Shown: positions 1-11,214, counted from the stretch's first letter. The stretch is DNA of 64,000 nt from Diadophis punctatus similis (GCA_023053685.1 JALIGW010000014.1:17331308-17395307), one strand, 5' to 3'. A program made the numbers and translations. The notes: a model not told the origin generated them from the letters alone.

Positions 1-270
1 TCAATTTACTATAGATTGAACTAGTACCTGTTACTGTTACCTGTGACATTGTTCTAAATGATAATAGTGTACCTAACCAAAAGAGGTCCCACAAATAGCC
101 CTTTGAGGTAGTCCAGACATGAAGCATAACTACAGTAGGAGTACTAACTCGTATCTTTATTTATTGGATCTTGCGAGACTGGAAGTGTTTCTCCCCTTAC
201 TCTCTGGAAAACCAGGGAGGGTCCCTCTGAAAGACTCCTCTTGCCCCCCTCTCTCTCTGTGGATGGAGAT
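1..270. other. EFNB1 intron 2, unrecognised sequence
   Basis: This lies downstream of the exon 2 donor on the minus strand, so it is intron 2 of EFNB1. I see no exon, repeat family or RNA gene in it. The assignment to the intron rests only on its position relative to exon 2. Confidence 0.6.
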
Positions 271-668
271 ACAGACAGTCCCTGAATTACAACAGTTCGT
301 TTAGTGACCGTTCAAAGTTACAATGGCACTGAAAAAAAGGGACTTATGACCGTTTTTCACACTTGTGAACACTGCAGCATCCCCATGGTCACATGATCAA
401 AATTCAGATGCTTGACAACTGACTCATATTTATGACGGTTGCAATGTCCTGGGGTCATGTGATCCCCTTTTGTGACCTTCTGACAAGCAAAGTCAATGGG
501 GAAGCCAGATTCACTTAACAACGGGGTTACTAGCTTAACAACGGCAGTGATTCACTTAACAACTGAGACAAGGAAGGTCATAAAATGGAGCAAAGCCCAC
601 TTAATAAATGTCTCCCTAAGCAACAGAAATTTTGGGCTCAATTGGGGTTGTAAGTCAAGGGTTACCCA
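271..668 (+). mobile_element. TA-flanked ~390-bp non-autonomous element, copy 1
   Basis: The copy starts near ACAGTCCCTGAATTACAAC and ends near GTAAGTCAAGGGTTACC. It aligns along its whole length with copies at 11263, 29385 and 31122. Better copies begin TACAGGTAGTCC and end GGACTACCTGTA, giving inverted termini of about 20 bp with TA outside. The TA flank suggests a Tc1/mariner-like origin, but no transposase is seen and the superfamily is inferred. Confidence 0.6.
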
Positions 669-813
669 TACTATTTTGACACCACTGATTTCCTGGCTGC
701 AGTTCTTCCTCGTCTTCCACAAAACACGCTTGATGTGGAAAGATAGGGAAGGAGGACAATCTCTGGGGGAATGGAGGGCAGAGACTGCTATGGAGCTAAA
801 AAGACACACTAGG

Positions 814-908
814 CAAGGGGTCTCCAAGCTCAGCCACTTTAAGACTTGTGGACTTCAACTCCCAGAATTCCGGGAGTCTTAAAGTGGCTAACGTTGGAGA
901 CCCCTTGC
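814..908. mobile_element. Palindromic hAT-type MITE (copy)
   Basis: The inverted arms begin CAAGGGGTCTCCAA and end TTGGAGACCCCTTG around the shared core CTTCAACTCCCAGAATTCC. The same family recurs about 20 times in the window. This copy has a shortened central loop. Confidence 0.75.
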
Positions 909-1928
909 ACTAGCTGGTCCTGAACAGGCTTGTTACTTCTGCCATCGAGATGCATTTAACAGGTGCCCAAAAGGAGGAACAAGCAGCATATTCCATGCCA
1001 GCTCCCATGCCAGTGACTCTGGGCAGCTCTGAAATCTCTGGGCTGGTTTTTCACCAAAACAGCTTGGTAGTCTAGCCCCCCCCCCCCCCCAGGCTTAAAA
1101 AAATGCCCTTCCAAGGGATGTCCAAACCAACAAACCAACAAGCCAAGGAAACCACTGGATTCTCCTGAAGAACCCCAAATGCTCTGTAGCTACACTTAAA
1201 GCGGGACAGAGCTTGGGAGAAAGACTATGAGGGCCATTGAAGCAATCCACCAATGGTGTGTGGAGAGGACTTCTAACCGGAAGCTTGCTTTGGTTTCAAT
1301 CTCTGGATCAAAATCATGAGAAACAACGCTCCCAGCACTTGGCCAACGGACTCTTGGCTTTGTTTCCTGTCTCCCTTCAGACTCTTTCCCGAGGCTTTAA
1401 CGTAGCAAATCCAGAACCCTTTTCCGGACTTAACACTGGCTCCTGCGCTTGGATGTGTCATCTGCCCAGGCAAACGTTAGCTTGGCTCGCCCGCAGGGAG
1501 TGCGCGGAGAATCAGGCAGCTGAGGAATCTTTCCCCTTCCCCTTGTGCATCCAGCACAGCAGCTACTTCCAATTTAGAATTTTTCACAAGAGCCACAGGT
1601 AACAAGATGGCGCCACAGAGCATTTAACAAACTGCAACTGAACAATGCGGTGTCTCTCCTGTGGAAAGAGGTTCCTGGGTAGAAATTGGGGGGGGGGGGG
1701 GAGAGAAAGGGAGGTGGGAGGGAGAGAGAGGAGGGGGAGAGAAAGACTGTGAGAGGAGGGGCAAGGTTTGTTCTCCGAGCTTGTGGGTTGGTTTCCAAAC
1801 ATTTCATTACCAGGCTAGGTAACATCTTCAGCAGGATTGTGATTGTGATTGTGAGACTCTCCACAGGAGTCTGGGAGAGAAAGATAACACTGAAGGAGAG
1901 GAAGACTTTGGGGTGGGGGGGCACTCAC
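909..1928. other. EFNB1 intron 2, mostly unrecognised
   Basis: No coding exon is supported here. It contains a C homopolymer near 1077-1090 and a G/A-rich purine tract at about 1688-1760. The remainder looks like single-copy intron. The minus-strand reading frame that runs on from exon 2 into this area is read-through past the donor site and is not coding. Confidence 0.5.
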
Positions 1929-2206
1929 ATGTAATAAAGTAATCCTGGTATCTTTTGAATTCCAAGCCCATATAGTTGGGGCTGAACTCCTGAAATTTGA
2001 TGGTAAAACGGATTTCCAGCTCAGGCCTGTTGCAGGTCACCAACACATTTGGGTCCATGATGGTGCTGCAGAACTCTGCTTGGTCCCGTTTCACTAGGTA
2101 CAGTTTATAATATTCATACGGTTTGGATGGGTCTGCCTTCGGACAGATAATGTCCAGCTTGTCCCCAATTTCTGGGTAAATCACCAGCCCTGTGCCAGAC
2201 ATGAAC
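1929..2206 (-). CDS. EFNB1: Ephrin-B1, exon 2 (receptor-binding domain)
   Basis: This exon encodes most of the extracellular ephrin receptor-binding domain of ephrin-B1, a single-pass membrane ligand for EphB receptors in contact-dependent, bidirectional signalling. Read on the minus strand it is bounded by a polypyrimidine tract plus GCAG acceptor (2207-2210) and a GTGAGT donor (1923-1928). It is 278 bp long, one base plus 92 codons plus one base, starting in phase 2 and ending in phase 1. The translation contains [42 protein letters not shown] and [19 protein letters not shown]. The FSPNYM stretch is the G-H loop used for Eph binding, and YM at that point fits EFNB1, whereas EFNB2 has LW. 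Three Cys are visible that fit the ectodomain disulphides. The ATG near the exon start is internal. No stop or frameshift is seen. Confidence 0.96.
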
Positions 2207-2363
2207 CTGCAAAAAAATGGAAAGAAAAAGGAAATCAGAACAGAATGAACTGTGCTTCACATGACATACACTGTACTTGTTACATTCAGCAAATACCTGC
2301 ACAAGGAGAGGATCAAAGCACGGGGCTGTTTCAAAGTACTATATTTGTACTCCCAAGTGCTGC

Positions 2364-2555
2364 ATTTTTATTTATTCATTTGTATCCCGCCTTTATTAAT
2401 TTTACAAATAACTCAAGGTAGTGAACATACCCAACACAACTTCTTCCTCCTATTCCCCCCCAACAGCAAACTTGTGAGGTAGGCTGGCCTGAGAGAGAGT
2501 GACTGGCTCTCCCGCTCTCTAGCCTGGTGCCTTAACCGCTAAACCAAAATGGCTT
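2364..2555 (-). mobile_element. tRNA-derived SINE, ggttaaggcaccaggctag type
   Basis: On the minus strand it reads from a tRNA-like head (TTTAGCGGTTAAGGCACCAGG) through a middle with CAGTCACTCTCTCTCAGGCC and ACCTCACA to a tail containing CTTGAGTTATTTG and AAAGGCGGGATACAAATG followed by AAATAAA. The same order is seen at 9294-9490 and, shortened, at 44516-44672, which supports a SINE family. Confidence 0.6.
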
Positions 2556-2840
2556 CCATCGCCTTAATTCAGTATGTTTGAGGAAAAAGGAAGAGCTCGG
2601 CTGAGAGTCCGTCTTCAATCATTAAAGACTGGTTGAAGATGGATGCTCGTGCCTCAGTTCTGTCTATCAACAAATCTTTAATGGAGACTCCATATTTGCA
2701 TCACCATCTGGTTCTTTTCCATCCAGGAATGACAGGATGAAAATGGAAGCCGTCATCCCCCTGCAGCAGCCTGACCCTTCCTTCTCTGACCATCTTCACT
2801 AGCCTGGGGCCTACTCTGGGTCTCCCTTTCTTTCTTAGCA

Positions 2841-2970
2841 CAGGGGTCTCCAACCATGGCGACTTTAAGGCTTGTGGACTTCAACTCCCAGAGCTCCTCA
2901 GCCAGCTGGCTGAAGAACTCTGGGAGTTGAAGTCCACAAGCCTTAAAGTTGCCATGGTTGGAGACCCCTG
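2841..2970. mobile_element. Palindromic hAT-type MITE with 8-bp duplication
   Basis: Near-perfect inverted arms run from CAGGGGTCTCCAACC to GGTTGGAGACCCCTG, and the flanks are TCTTAGCA on both sides. The 8-bp duplication and CAGGGG terminus indicate a hAT-type element. Confidence 0.9.
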
Positions 2971-4147
2971 TCTTAGCAGGTTGGTCAGGTCTGGCCTAGA
3001 GCCTTCTTAAGGCCAAGGTTCCGTCCAATCTTCTGGCACAACACTGACCCTTTGGACCTGGGTGAAGGATGAAGAAAATGGCTGTGCGTGTGAAATAGAT
3101 TTCACTCCCCTCAGCAGTGAACGGGGCTGAGGAAATGTTTATTTCTCCTGCATCTGCTGGTGATCCTTGACTCTTCATTCTCCACATTGAGTGGCCGGGA
3201 GAGGGGAAAAAACCTACATAGCTCCAGGTGCTTGAGAGGGGATGAAAACACCTGTCCTGATGCCTAACCTCCTTTCTAAGGGAGATGCTGTTGAGTGAAA
3301 AGAGGCATTTTTGACTCCTTTAATTTTCAAGGACTCTAACTCTGATATGTTATCATTAACTTTTATTTTGGAGAGTTAAGGAAGGTGCATTATTTGAGGA
3401 TGCTAACTTTGTCCAGCTAAGGGCCGGAGAAGAGTCAAATAGGTTGAAAGGAGAAAGCATTTTAAGAAGAGAGCGGAGAAGGCTCTCGGCCCTGTGGTAG
3501 GGCTTAAATGGGGGATGGGGAGGGAGAGAAACACAGCTCCCCCTTACAATGCACACTGTTTAACAGGGTGATGGAACCATCCTAAAAAGAGAAGATGGTG
3601 AGAGCTGGCAACCCGATAAAAGGCAGCACAGAAGTCAGAGGGCACCACACAAGGCAACCAGAGGACTGCAGCTCTGACCAGCGTATGCCAATGCGACTGG
3701 AGTGGGCAAGGAAGGGGGGAGGCATGTGTGGAGGTGAAGGGCCCATAATCGGCCACTGACCAGGTGAAGGCTGCACAGTCACTGCTATCCAGGACCGACA
3801 CCAAAGGGATGCTGTGGGAAACGTCTTTCTCTCGTGATGGTGCATGGGCATCTTGGTGCCCGCTCTGGACAAGCCTCTCCCTCTTCCCCTTGATTGGAAA
3901 GGGCAAGGGGTCAGTTCAGAGCTGCTTTCCCCAAGACAAAGAAGCGAGTCAGCTGTTTCTCTTTCCTCAGGAGTTATTCCAAACCAGCTACCTTCCTTCT
4001 TGCTGCACGAATGCTGAACTGTTTGTCCTTTCAAGAAACTGTGGGAACTGACCTTTTAAGCCTCATTCTGGCCCCACATCTTGGATGTCCACGTGGACAC
4101 CACAGTATCCTGACGTACCTGGCAGGGCCTTTTGAACACTGCTGGTG
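2971..4147. other. EFNB1 intron 1, unrecognised block
   Basis: This appears to be single-copy sequence of mixed composition. No repeat family, RNA gene or spliceable conserved exon is recognised. The reading frames at 3544-4051 overlap each other on both strands without domain similarity. Confidence 0.4.
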
Positions 4148-4786
4148 CAGGGGCGGGTTCCTAATTTTTTTACTATCACTCTGTGGGCGTGGCTTATTTT
4201 GTGGGTGTGGCTTGCCAGCCATGTAACCGGGTGGGCGCGGGCCTCTGGAGCTTGGCAGCGGCCAGAGAAGCGGGGGGACATTGCCCACCTGCAACGCAGC
4301 CCCCCCCAGCGGGAGCAGCAAGACCACGGCAGCGGTTCTTCTAGGAGGCTCCGTCCGGCCTGAATCCTTCTCCCCATTCGATGATCCTAGGCTCCTGCCG
4401 CCCGTTCCCCCTCCCCTCAGCAGCTCGAGAAGCCTCGAACGTGGGAAAATGCCTGGGATCATCACCGCGCATTCATAGCTTCTCGGACTGCTGAAGGGAG
4501 GGGAACTGAGATAGGTCCTCCCGCCCATTCTTTCAGCGTCTCACATGCTCCCTCAGCCATCCTCCCCTGCTTGGACTCACTGTGGGGTAGGAAGGCAGCA
4601 CATGCGCAGTGCCAAAAGCTCGGCTTCTGGGCATGCGCAGAAGAAATTTTTTTAAAAAATTAAAAAAAAAAATTTTTTAAAGGCGGCACCCAGGCACTGG
4701 CAACCGACCGCACCGGTACTGTGACGTCACCAGCGGGCCGCTACCGGTGCTATAGAGTGGACCGCACTGGTAGGAACCCACCACTG
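4148..4786. mobile_element. hAT-like non-autonomous element, 639 bp
   Basis: The termini are CAGGGGCGGGTTCCT and AGGAACCCACCACTG, and the flanks are perfect 8-bp duplications TGCTGGTG (4140-4147 and 4787-4794). The interior is GC-rich at 4230-4560 and includes GGGCATGCGCAG and an A/T block near 4646-4680. The interior does not resemble a transposase, and its origin is unknown. Confidence 0.8.
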
Positions 4787-5055
4787 TGCTGGTGGCCTGT
4801 TGAGCCCAAAGCTGGAGGCCAAAAGCAACCCCTAAAAGATCTCCTCCCTTCCAGCCGACTGCAGCTTGCTCCAAGGTTTTGCAAGCTGAGCTTCCGACCC
4901 AGCCAGAGCGAGCAAGTCGGTGCTCCCCCCCCCCCCAAACAGGGCTTCTCCGTTGCATCTCCCAGCTAAATTGCACCATGGAGTCTGCCAAGAGCAGCCC
5001 ATTTCTCTGCCAAAGTGCTGTGCCTCTTTCCCTTTTTTTTTCATTTCAAGTATAT

Positions 5056-5082
5056 TTCTTTCTTTCTTTCTTTCTTTCTTTC

Positions 5083-5164
<82 letters not shown>
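5056..5164. repeat. (TTTC)n followed by (TC)n microsatellite
   Basis: A short TTTC run leads into about 36 uninterrupted CT units. The long open frames that cross it are simple-repeat artefacts. Confidence 0.97.
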
Positions 5165-5170
<6 letters not shown>

Positions 5171-5231
5171 ATGTTTCTCAACCTAGAATATGTTCAAGAA
5201 TAGAACTGGTGAACGCAGCATGTATTTTGCA

Positions 5232-5638
5232 CAGGGGTGGGCTGCTGGGGGTTCGCAGGGGTTTGGGAGAACCTCTAGCTAAGATTCTGTGCAGTATGGA
5301 GAACCCCCAAATCCCACTCTTGGCCAGCCCCGCCCACCCTGCCCCACCCCACCCAGGAGTCCCCACATGTCCCGTTTTGAATGCAGGTAAGTGCAGGGCA
5401 CTCACGGAGGCTTGGGGAGGACGAAAAACAGGCCTACCGGAAGTTCCCCAGGGCCTCTGGGGAGGCCGTTTTCGCCCTCCCGGAGGCTCGAAGAAAACCT
5501 CCGGAGCACGGGGAGGGCAAAAATGCCCCGTCCCCCCGCCATGGTGCAGGAGACCAACTAGGCCATGCCCACCATGGCGACGCCCACCCAGCAACCGGGC
5601 AGAGAACCCCTTGCTAAACATTTTGAAGCCCACCCCTG
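5232..5638. mobile_element. hAT-like non-autonomous element, 407 bp
   Basis: The termini are CAGGGGTGGGCTGC and AGCCCACCCCTG. The flanks are perfect 8-bp duplications ATTTTGCA (5224-5231 and 5639-5646). The interior is GC-rich with inverted CCTCCCCA-type blocks and no transposase. Confidence 0.85.
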
Positions 5639-5646
5639 ATTTTGCA

Positions 5647-6161
5647 CCAGAACACTAACATTTAATTTGAAAATTCCATTTCATTCTAATTTTCCCCTGA
5701 GAAAGTTTGTTTTCTTTCTAAAGTTATAGATGAACAAACGTAGACTAAGAATCGTGATCTTGAAATACTAGTGAGGTCTCTTAATGGCCTCTGAAGAGAG
5801 AAACAGCCTGACGGGTCAACACAAACTGCTGCACACCCGACACCCCACCAACCTGCCTCTTTTACCCCCACAACTCTCATTTGATTGTCTTGTCATGAAA
5901 ACAGGGGGCTGCCCAAATCCTAAGTAGAACCAGGAGCAAAGAAACCCTCAGGTGGTGTCACAGAGCTTCAACTGATACAACACGAGGCCACGTGGCTGCT
6001 AACTAATAACACATTTGGATGGCCCAACATCTGTGGTGCCAAATCTGCATTGGGTACCAATTGCTCCTGGCCCCTCCCAGGCCCAAAGCATCCATGGCTG
6101 CTAACTGGGAAGGCTTTCTTTGCCTTTCGGAAGGGCTGGGGATCTCCTCTTGGCCCCAACT
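5647..6161. other. EFNB1 intron 1, unrecognised block
   Basis: No repeat, exon or RNA gene is recognised in this stretch. Confidence 0.35.
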
Positions 6162-6169
6162 CTCTAGAG

Positions 6170-6539
6170 CAAGGATGTCAAACTCGATTTCACTGAGGAT
6201 CGCACCAGGGTTGTGTTTGACCTTGGGAGGGCGGGGGGCATGGCCAGGGTGGGTGTGGCCAGCTTAACTTCACTCGTGTCGGGGGCGCCTGTGGTGGCCC
6301 AAGCGCTCTGCCAGCAAAAACGGGCTCCCGAATTCCGTTTCGGCTGAGATGGCCTCCTGCAACCCCTCTGCCAGTGAAAACAGAGCTCGGGAAGGCCGCA
6401 CACAGCCTTTCCAAGTTCCGTTTTCACTGACAGAGGCACTGCTAGGCGGTCCTTTGCTATTTCCAGGGCGGTGTCATGGGCCAGATCTAAGCACCCCGTG
6501 GGCCCGATCAGGCCCCCAGCCTTGAGTTTGACACCCCTG
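6170..6539. mobile_element. hAT-like element, GTGTCAAACTC family
   Basis: The termini are CAAGGATGTCAAACTC and GAGTTTGACACCCCTG. The flanks are CTCTAGAG on both sides (6162-6169 and 6540-6547). It is the first of three elements lined up between copies of the same 8-bp target. Confidence 0.88.
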
Positions 6540-6547
6540 CTCTAGAG

Positions 6548-6604
6548 CAAGGGTCCTTTTGCAATCCGTAAACTTCAACTCCCAGAATTCCTGAGCCAGT
6601 CATG
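6548..6604. mobile_element. Deleted palindromic MITE
   Basis: It begins CAAGGGTCC, holds the family core ACTTCAACTCCCAGAATTCC and ends CAGTCATG. CTCTAGAG lies on both sides (6540-6547 and 6605-6612). Confidence 0.75.
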
Positions 6605-6612
6605 CTCTAGAG

Positions 6613-6890
6613 AGGGGCTAATCGCCACTGAGTAGCCAGCTGGTACACTCACATGAATGTCATCACACGTGCTCGCGGTCCCACTCACGCAAGCATCATC
6701 GTGGGTGCTTGCGGCCCCACTCACGAGTGTCATTGTGGGTGCTTGCGGCCCCACTCGTGCAAACATCGCAGGCACCTTTGCGCATGCACACATGTGCATA
6801 TGCGCTTGCCCCTCCCACAAAATCATTCCCCCTTTCCTCCCTCTCCCCACCCCAACCGGGCCGCCAACCAGGAAAGGTTGGGGAACTCTG
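6613..6890. mobile_element. Probable third hAT-like element at the same target
   Basis: The right end reads GGAAAGGTTGGGGAACTCTG followed by CTCTAGAG (6891-6898), and the left side abuts another CTCTAGAG. The left terminus is degraded. The interior has short tandem units around GTGCTTGCGGCCCCACTC (6660-6760). Confidence 0.55.
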
Positions 6891-6898
6891 CTCTAGAG

Positions 6899-7820
6899 AG
6901 TTTAAGAAAAGAGCCAGGAGGTGGGGGAGTCTATTTAGAAGGCCCAGTTTTAAACAGGGCTGTGTGTGTCTGTGTGCGCGCGGATGCATGTGCCCACGCA
7001 CCTTTGTGTCAATCTTGATTCCTGACAACTGCCTGGACCAGTGCGGCATTTTTCAGAAGGGGCTTCTCCTGCCTCCTCCTCTCCAGGGCTGAGAGGAGTG
7101 ACTGGCCCAAGGTCATCTTGCTGGCTTCATGCCTAAGGAGGGATTTGATCGATTGATGGTTGATTGCAGGGGGTACCACCAATCAGGCCCCAACGTTTTA
7201 TTAATTTTAATATTTTGAGAGAAAAGATGACTGTACTTAGGAGTAAGGAAGTGTCTGGTAGAAAACGGCAACCAATTTGAGCATTTAATGTAATTCGTAT
7301 CGTATGTTCTCTAGGGGGCCTGACTTTTGGTGCACCCTGAATGTATGAACATATGGAACATGGAAGCGGAGGAAGATGGAAAGTCAGGGGAGAACACTGA
7401 AATGCATAAGCAGGTAAATGAGACAGGTGTGCATTCGTGTGTGGGAGAGAAAGAGAGAGAGAGAGTTAATTACATCTTCCGAGGCCTGGGTGTGGAGCTC
7501 CAGTATTCTGCAGAGTTACTTGCCACTCCCCAAGATTAGTGTAACTGGCATAAATCATGCACAAGAGTAAAAAGAGCAGCAGCAGCAGAATAAACTCCGC
7601 ACATCCAGGTAAATTCTGAAAGCTCCCAATTAGTCAGAATTAACCTTTCTTAGTACAGCAGACCCTAGAATTTGAGGGCATCACGCCATAATAGCACTGC
7701 CCAGAATCGCTTCTACTTTCTCTTGCTCTGCCACAGAAATGGGCCACCTAGGTGAATCTCAGCTGGCACTTCATCAAATGTGGACAATAGGAACGCTGGC
7801 TGGTCGGGGTTAGGTTAGGC
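6899..7820. other. EFNB1 intron 1, unrecognised with a SINE trace
   Basis: Positions about 7050-7150 contain GGCTGAGAGGAGTGACTGGCCCAAGGTCA, the middle of the tRNA-derived SINE seen at 2364, degraded. Nothing else is recognised. Confidence 0.4.
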
Positions 7821-7955
7821 CAGGGATAGGCAAAGTTGGCTCTTCTATGGCTCGTGGACTTCAACTCCCAGAATTCCTAAGCTAGCATGACTGACTCAGA
7901 AATTCTGGGAGTTGAAGTCCACGAGTCATAGAAGAGCCAACTTTGCCTACCCTTG
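7821..7955. mobile_element. Palindromic hAT-type MITE, TAGGCAAAGTTGG subfamily
   Basis: The arms begin CAGGGATAGGCAAAGTTGG and the flanks are GGTTAGGC on both sides. It shares the CTTCAACTCCCAGAATTCC core with the main family but has different outer arms. Confidence 0.88.
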
Positions 7956-7963
7956 GGTTAGGC

Positions 7964-8563
7964 CATCTGCCCCTGCTCTCTTCTAGAACCAAGGACGCCG
8001 CAGGGGCAGGGCAGGCTTGCAAGGCAGAAGGGCACCAAGGCCTCGTCTGAGTTTCCTGATTTCGCTGCCACCTCCTTTCAAACGAGGGAGGCCCTCAACA
8101 GAGCCAGATGCTCAACTAAAACAAGAGCTTATGGCTGTTCCATAGGAGGCCACCACCACCCAATGCACTGGCTTCCTCTTTCCACTTTCAATGGGCACAA
8201 TCCACTGGGAAAGGCAATCCTCTGAGAACCAACCCTGATCCATACCCGGATCCTGCAGCCTTCAAAACAGTGGTGACCAGAGCAACCCCTGCCCACTGTC
8301 CTCCACACGGCTTCGAGGGCCCACCGGCTGCCAGTCCACCCTTCGGGGCAGCACAACTCCGCTGGCGAAGACGCTGGCCCACCTGCACCCCGAGACATCC
8401 TCCCTTCTTTGGGCAGGGCCTGAGCCTATGGCTCCCCACCTCTCCAGGCCCAACTCCCAAGGACGGCCACTGGGGAAGAGACCCCTGCAGTATCCCCCCA
8501 CCAGCAGCCGCCCAGTCGCTTCAACAGTGAGATCGTGGCACGTGATAAAGCAAGCCACAAGCG
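7964..8563. other. EFNB1 intron 1, unrecognised block
   Basis: The sequence is moderately GC-rich with no recognised repeat or exon. Confidence 0.35.
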
Positions 8564-8785
8564 AGCCCTGGTGGTGCAGAGTTTAGAATGCAGCATTGCA
8601 GGCAAACTCTGCCCACAGCCAAGAGATCGATCATGACAGAGCTCGAGTCAGACTTCCATCGTCCCGAGGTCGGGAAAATGAGGACTCCGATTATTGGGGC
8701 CAAGATACAAATGATAATTCTATATTGTAAACCATCCAGAAAGTGCCATAACACCCAATGGAGCAATCTATAAGCACAAATGCTA
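8564..8785 (+). mobile_element. Degraded Sauria-type SINE
   Basis: The head GAGCCCTGGTGGTGCAGAG, the stretch CCATCGTCCCGAGGTCGGGA and the tail GTAAACCATCCAGAAAGTG follow the order of the better copies at 25412 and 61045, with many substitutions. Confidence 0.65.
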
Positions 8786-8956
8786 TCTTCTTGGTAAATG
8801 AAATCAATGCTTCCTGCCTGCCCTGGGACTGACATGGCCCAGGAAACGCCTCAATGAGTGGGATGCCCTTCTCTCTATCTGACCAGGTTGCAGTAATGGA
8901 CACAGGTCGCCTGTCCTCTCAGGTACAATCAGATCATGGACACAGGTAAACTTGTT

Positions 8957-9261
8957 ACAGATAGTCCTCGCGTACTGACTGCAATAGGGGTTGGCAACTC
9001 TGTTGCTAAGCCGCACAGTCATTAAGTAACAAGACTGGGACTAGCTATTTCCTGCCAGGTTCCTCCCGACTGCCGGTTGGAAGCCAGCTGTGGCAATCAC
9101 ATGACCATGGCATGTCATGACCACTGTAAATGTGAGCCGGTTGGCAAGTGCCCAAATCATGATCACATAACCGGAACTGTTATGGCCACGAGTTTGAGAA
9201 CAGGCCATGATAACTTAGAAGAGTGGTTGAATGAGCAGTCAGTAAGCAAGGACCACTTGTA
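8957..9261 (+). mobile_element. Degraded CAGGTAGTCC-type element
   Basis: It starts ACAGATAGTCCTCGCG and ends AGCAAGGACCACTTGTA. Internal TCACATGACCATGG-like blocks match the family but are strongly diverged. Confidence 0.5.
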
Positions 9262-9293
9262 CTAGATAGATATAATATTTATGTTCACTCAAG

Positions 9294-9490
9294 CTTTTAA
9301 TTTTATTTGATTTTTTTAATCCCTTTATGACTCTTTAAGTAACTCAAGGCGGCAAACGTACCTAATCCTCTTTCCTCCTCCAGTCTTCCCCACAACAACA
9401 GCCCTGTGAGGTGGGTTGGCCTGAGAGAGACAGACTGGCCCAAAGTCACCCAACCGGCTTTCATGCTTAAGGCAGGACTAGAACTCACTA
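9294..9490 (-). mobile_element. tRNA-derived SINE, second copy of the 2364 type
   Basis: The minus strand reads CCTGCCTTAAGCATGAAAGC, GGGTGACTTTGGGCCAGTC, ACCTCACAGGGCTGTTGTTG, CGCCTTGAGTTACTT and an A-rich tail. The tRNA-like 5' end is truncated. Confidence 0.62.
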
Positions 9491-11091
9491 TTATTATTCA
9501 TTTGGCTTACTATTTTTCACTTCTTTTCTAATCTCTATACAAAGGTGCTTACATTGAAAGGGAATAGGATGACGCGTATGTACACAGAGGGGTGTGTTTT
9601 GTGTGTGTGTGTGTGTGTCTTTGTCCCTCTCTCTAGGACGCTGGCTTGGTCTAGCCTGAGAGCCGCAAAGCAGCTGCCCTGGAAGAGTCATGCCAGAAGA
9701 GTGCCAAGTGCGGGTGCTTGTGCCAGCCTCCCTCCCTCCCTCCCCTCGGGCTCTCCGGAGAAGGCGGGTCATGTGCTGCCTTTTGAAAGGGTCCTCATAA
9801 ACTTCCCAAACACAAAAGAGGAAAGGCGAACTCTGGGCAGCATCCATAGACCAGAAGAAGTTAGAGGATGCCGCAATTCCATTTCGTTGCACAAGACTTT
9901 AGGATGCTTTACACTGCTGTATTAAAATGGACAGGCAGGAAAAATTAGACGATGAACCGCAAACCAGCCAGATTTTCTTCAGCCGAGTCTCACCTGCAAT
10001 TCACGGCCACATCTGGCAGTTTCTTGGCAGCGGGAGGAAGCGCTCCCCCCACCACGCCTGGCCCCGAAGGGCTCACCAACGCTCCCTTCTCGCCCCCTTC
10101 TTCCCCAGCCTTGGATCTGCCCGCCGGTGCCTGGCCAAGCCCAGCCAGACAAGATCGGCCGGGTGAGGCAATCGACGGAAGCCAACTTATGAATTAACTC
10201 TGACATCACTGTGTCAACGGCTGATTTTAGAACAGCAGCCCAGCTCTCCGATCCACTCGGGGAAGTCCAGCCAGAGTGGGAAATCTCTGCCCACTCCAAT
10301 TCCTGTGCCCGAAGGGGGTCTCTCCCACCCTCTGCTTCCTGGAAACCCTGGGGAGATGCAACTCTCTTGAGGCTTTCTTGGGCAAAGCCTTCCCGGCGTC
10401 TCTTTCCCAATCAGCACAGCTCCTGCTGCTCCCCATCTCTCCCCCCACCCATGCAACTAAGAAGGGTCGGGTCATCTATGAGCGGCTACAAAGGAGCCCA
10501 ACAGCTGGAACACCCATGCAACAAACACAGAAGCAGGCTTGGCTCTTCCAGAGGTCCCCACTTCCAGAGCCTCAACATGAACAAGCCAGAGGAGATTTAT
10601 GTCATTCCTGACCTCTGACTTCCTCTTACAAGAACTGCTCCAAATAGAGCCCAGGAGCCCCCCTTTTAAAAAGAGCAAGACCACCATTGGAACAGCACCA
10701 GCAACACAGGCAACACAAACACTGACCCTTGTGCACTGCCGATCCCACATTCTGAACCAAGAGACAGCTACGCTGTGCTATCCTCAAAAATGAGGAGGAT
10801 TTAAGTCAAGGGAAGATAAACAGGCAGCCTGTCTCTAGCATGACCGTGTTGTCTGGTCAGGAAAAAGCCCCCCAACAAAAAGGTCCCACTGCACGCACCA
10901 GGGAGCAATGAAACTATCCGTCAGCCCTCTGAAAAAGCACCGACCAGGGGAACCCATGTTCTCTTCTGGCGAGGTTGCAACCCCAACATCTGGCCGGCAG
11001 CTCTGAAAGCCCTTTCCCCGGGGTCCCTTCTGAGGGGCTTCCCTTTAGCCTCTGTGGGTGGAGGTACCTTTGGCATGCTGGTTCTCTAGGC
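9491..11091. other. EFNB1 intron 1, mostly single-copy
   Basis: A (GT)n run of about 9 units lies at 9601-9619. Overlapping frames on both strands at 9950-10620 have no domain similarity and no consistent splice sites, so I do not call an exon. Confidence 0.4.
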
Positions 11092-11214
11092 CAGAGGTCT
11101 TCAAACTTGGCAACTTTAAGACTTGTGGACTTCAACTCCCAGAGCATAGCTGGCTGGAGAATTCTGGGAATTGAAGTCCACAAGTCTTAAAGTTGCCAAG
11201 TTTGGGGACCCCTG
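11092..11214. mobile_element. Palindromic hAT-type MITE
   Basis: The ends are CAGAGGTCTTCAAACTTGG and TTTGGGGACCCCTG. The flanks CTCTAGGC and CTCTAGCC are 8-bp duplications with one difference. Confidence 0.88.

Noticed and set aside
1828..2202. EFNB1 exon 2 reading frame taken as a 124-residue stand-alone gene
   Set aside because: The first Met is internal to the ephrin domain, and the tail is read-through past a clear GTGAGT donor. The exon begins in phase 2 behind a good acceptor.
4031..4528. Minus-strand frame of 165 codons
   Set aside because: It crosses the left boundary of the hAT-like element at 4148 and shows no domain, so it is a chance frame in GC-rich sequence.
4879..5658. Plus-strand frame of 259 codons
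   Set aside because: It runs through the (TC)n microsatellite, which codes for repeated Ser-Leu, and into a hAT-like element.
9952..10618. Overlapping frames that might be an intronic gene
   Set aside because: Frames occur equally on both strands, without homology, consistent splice sites or a promoter.
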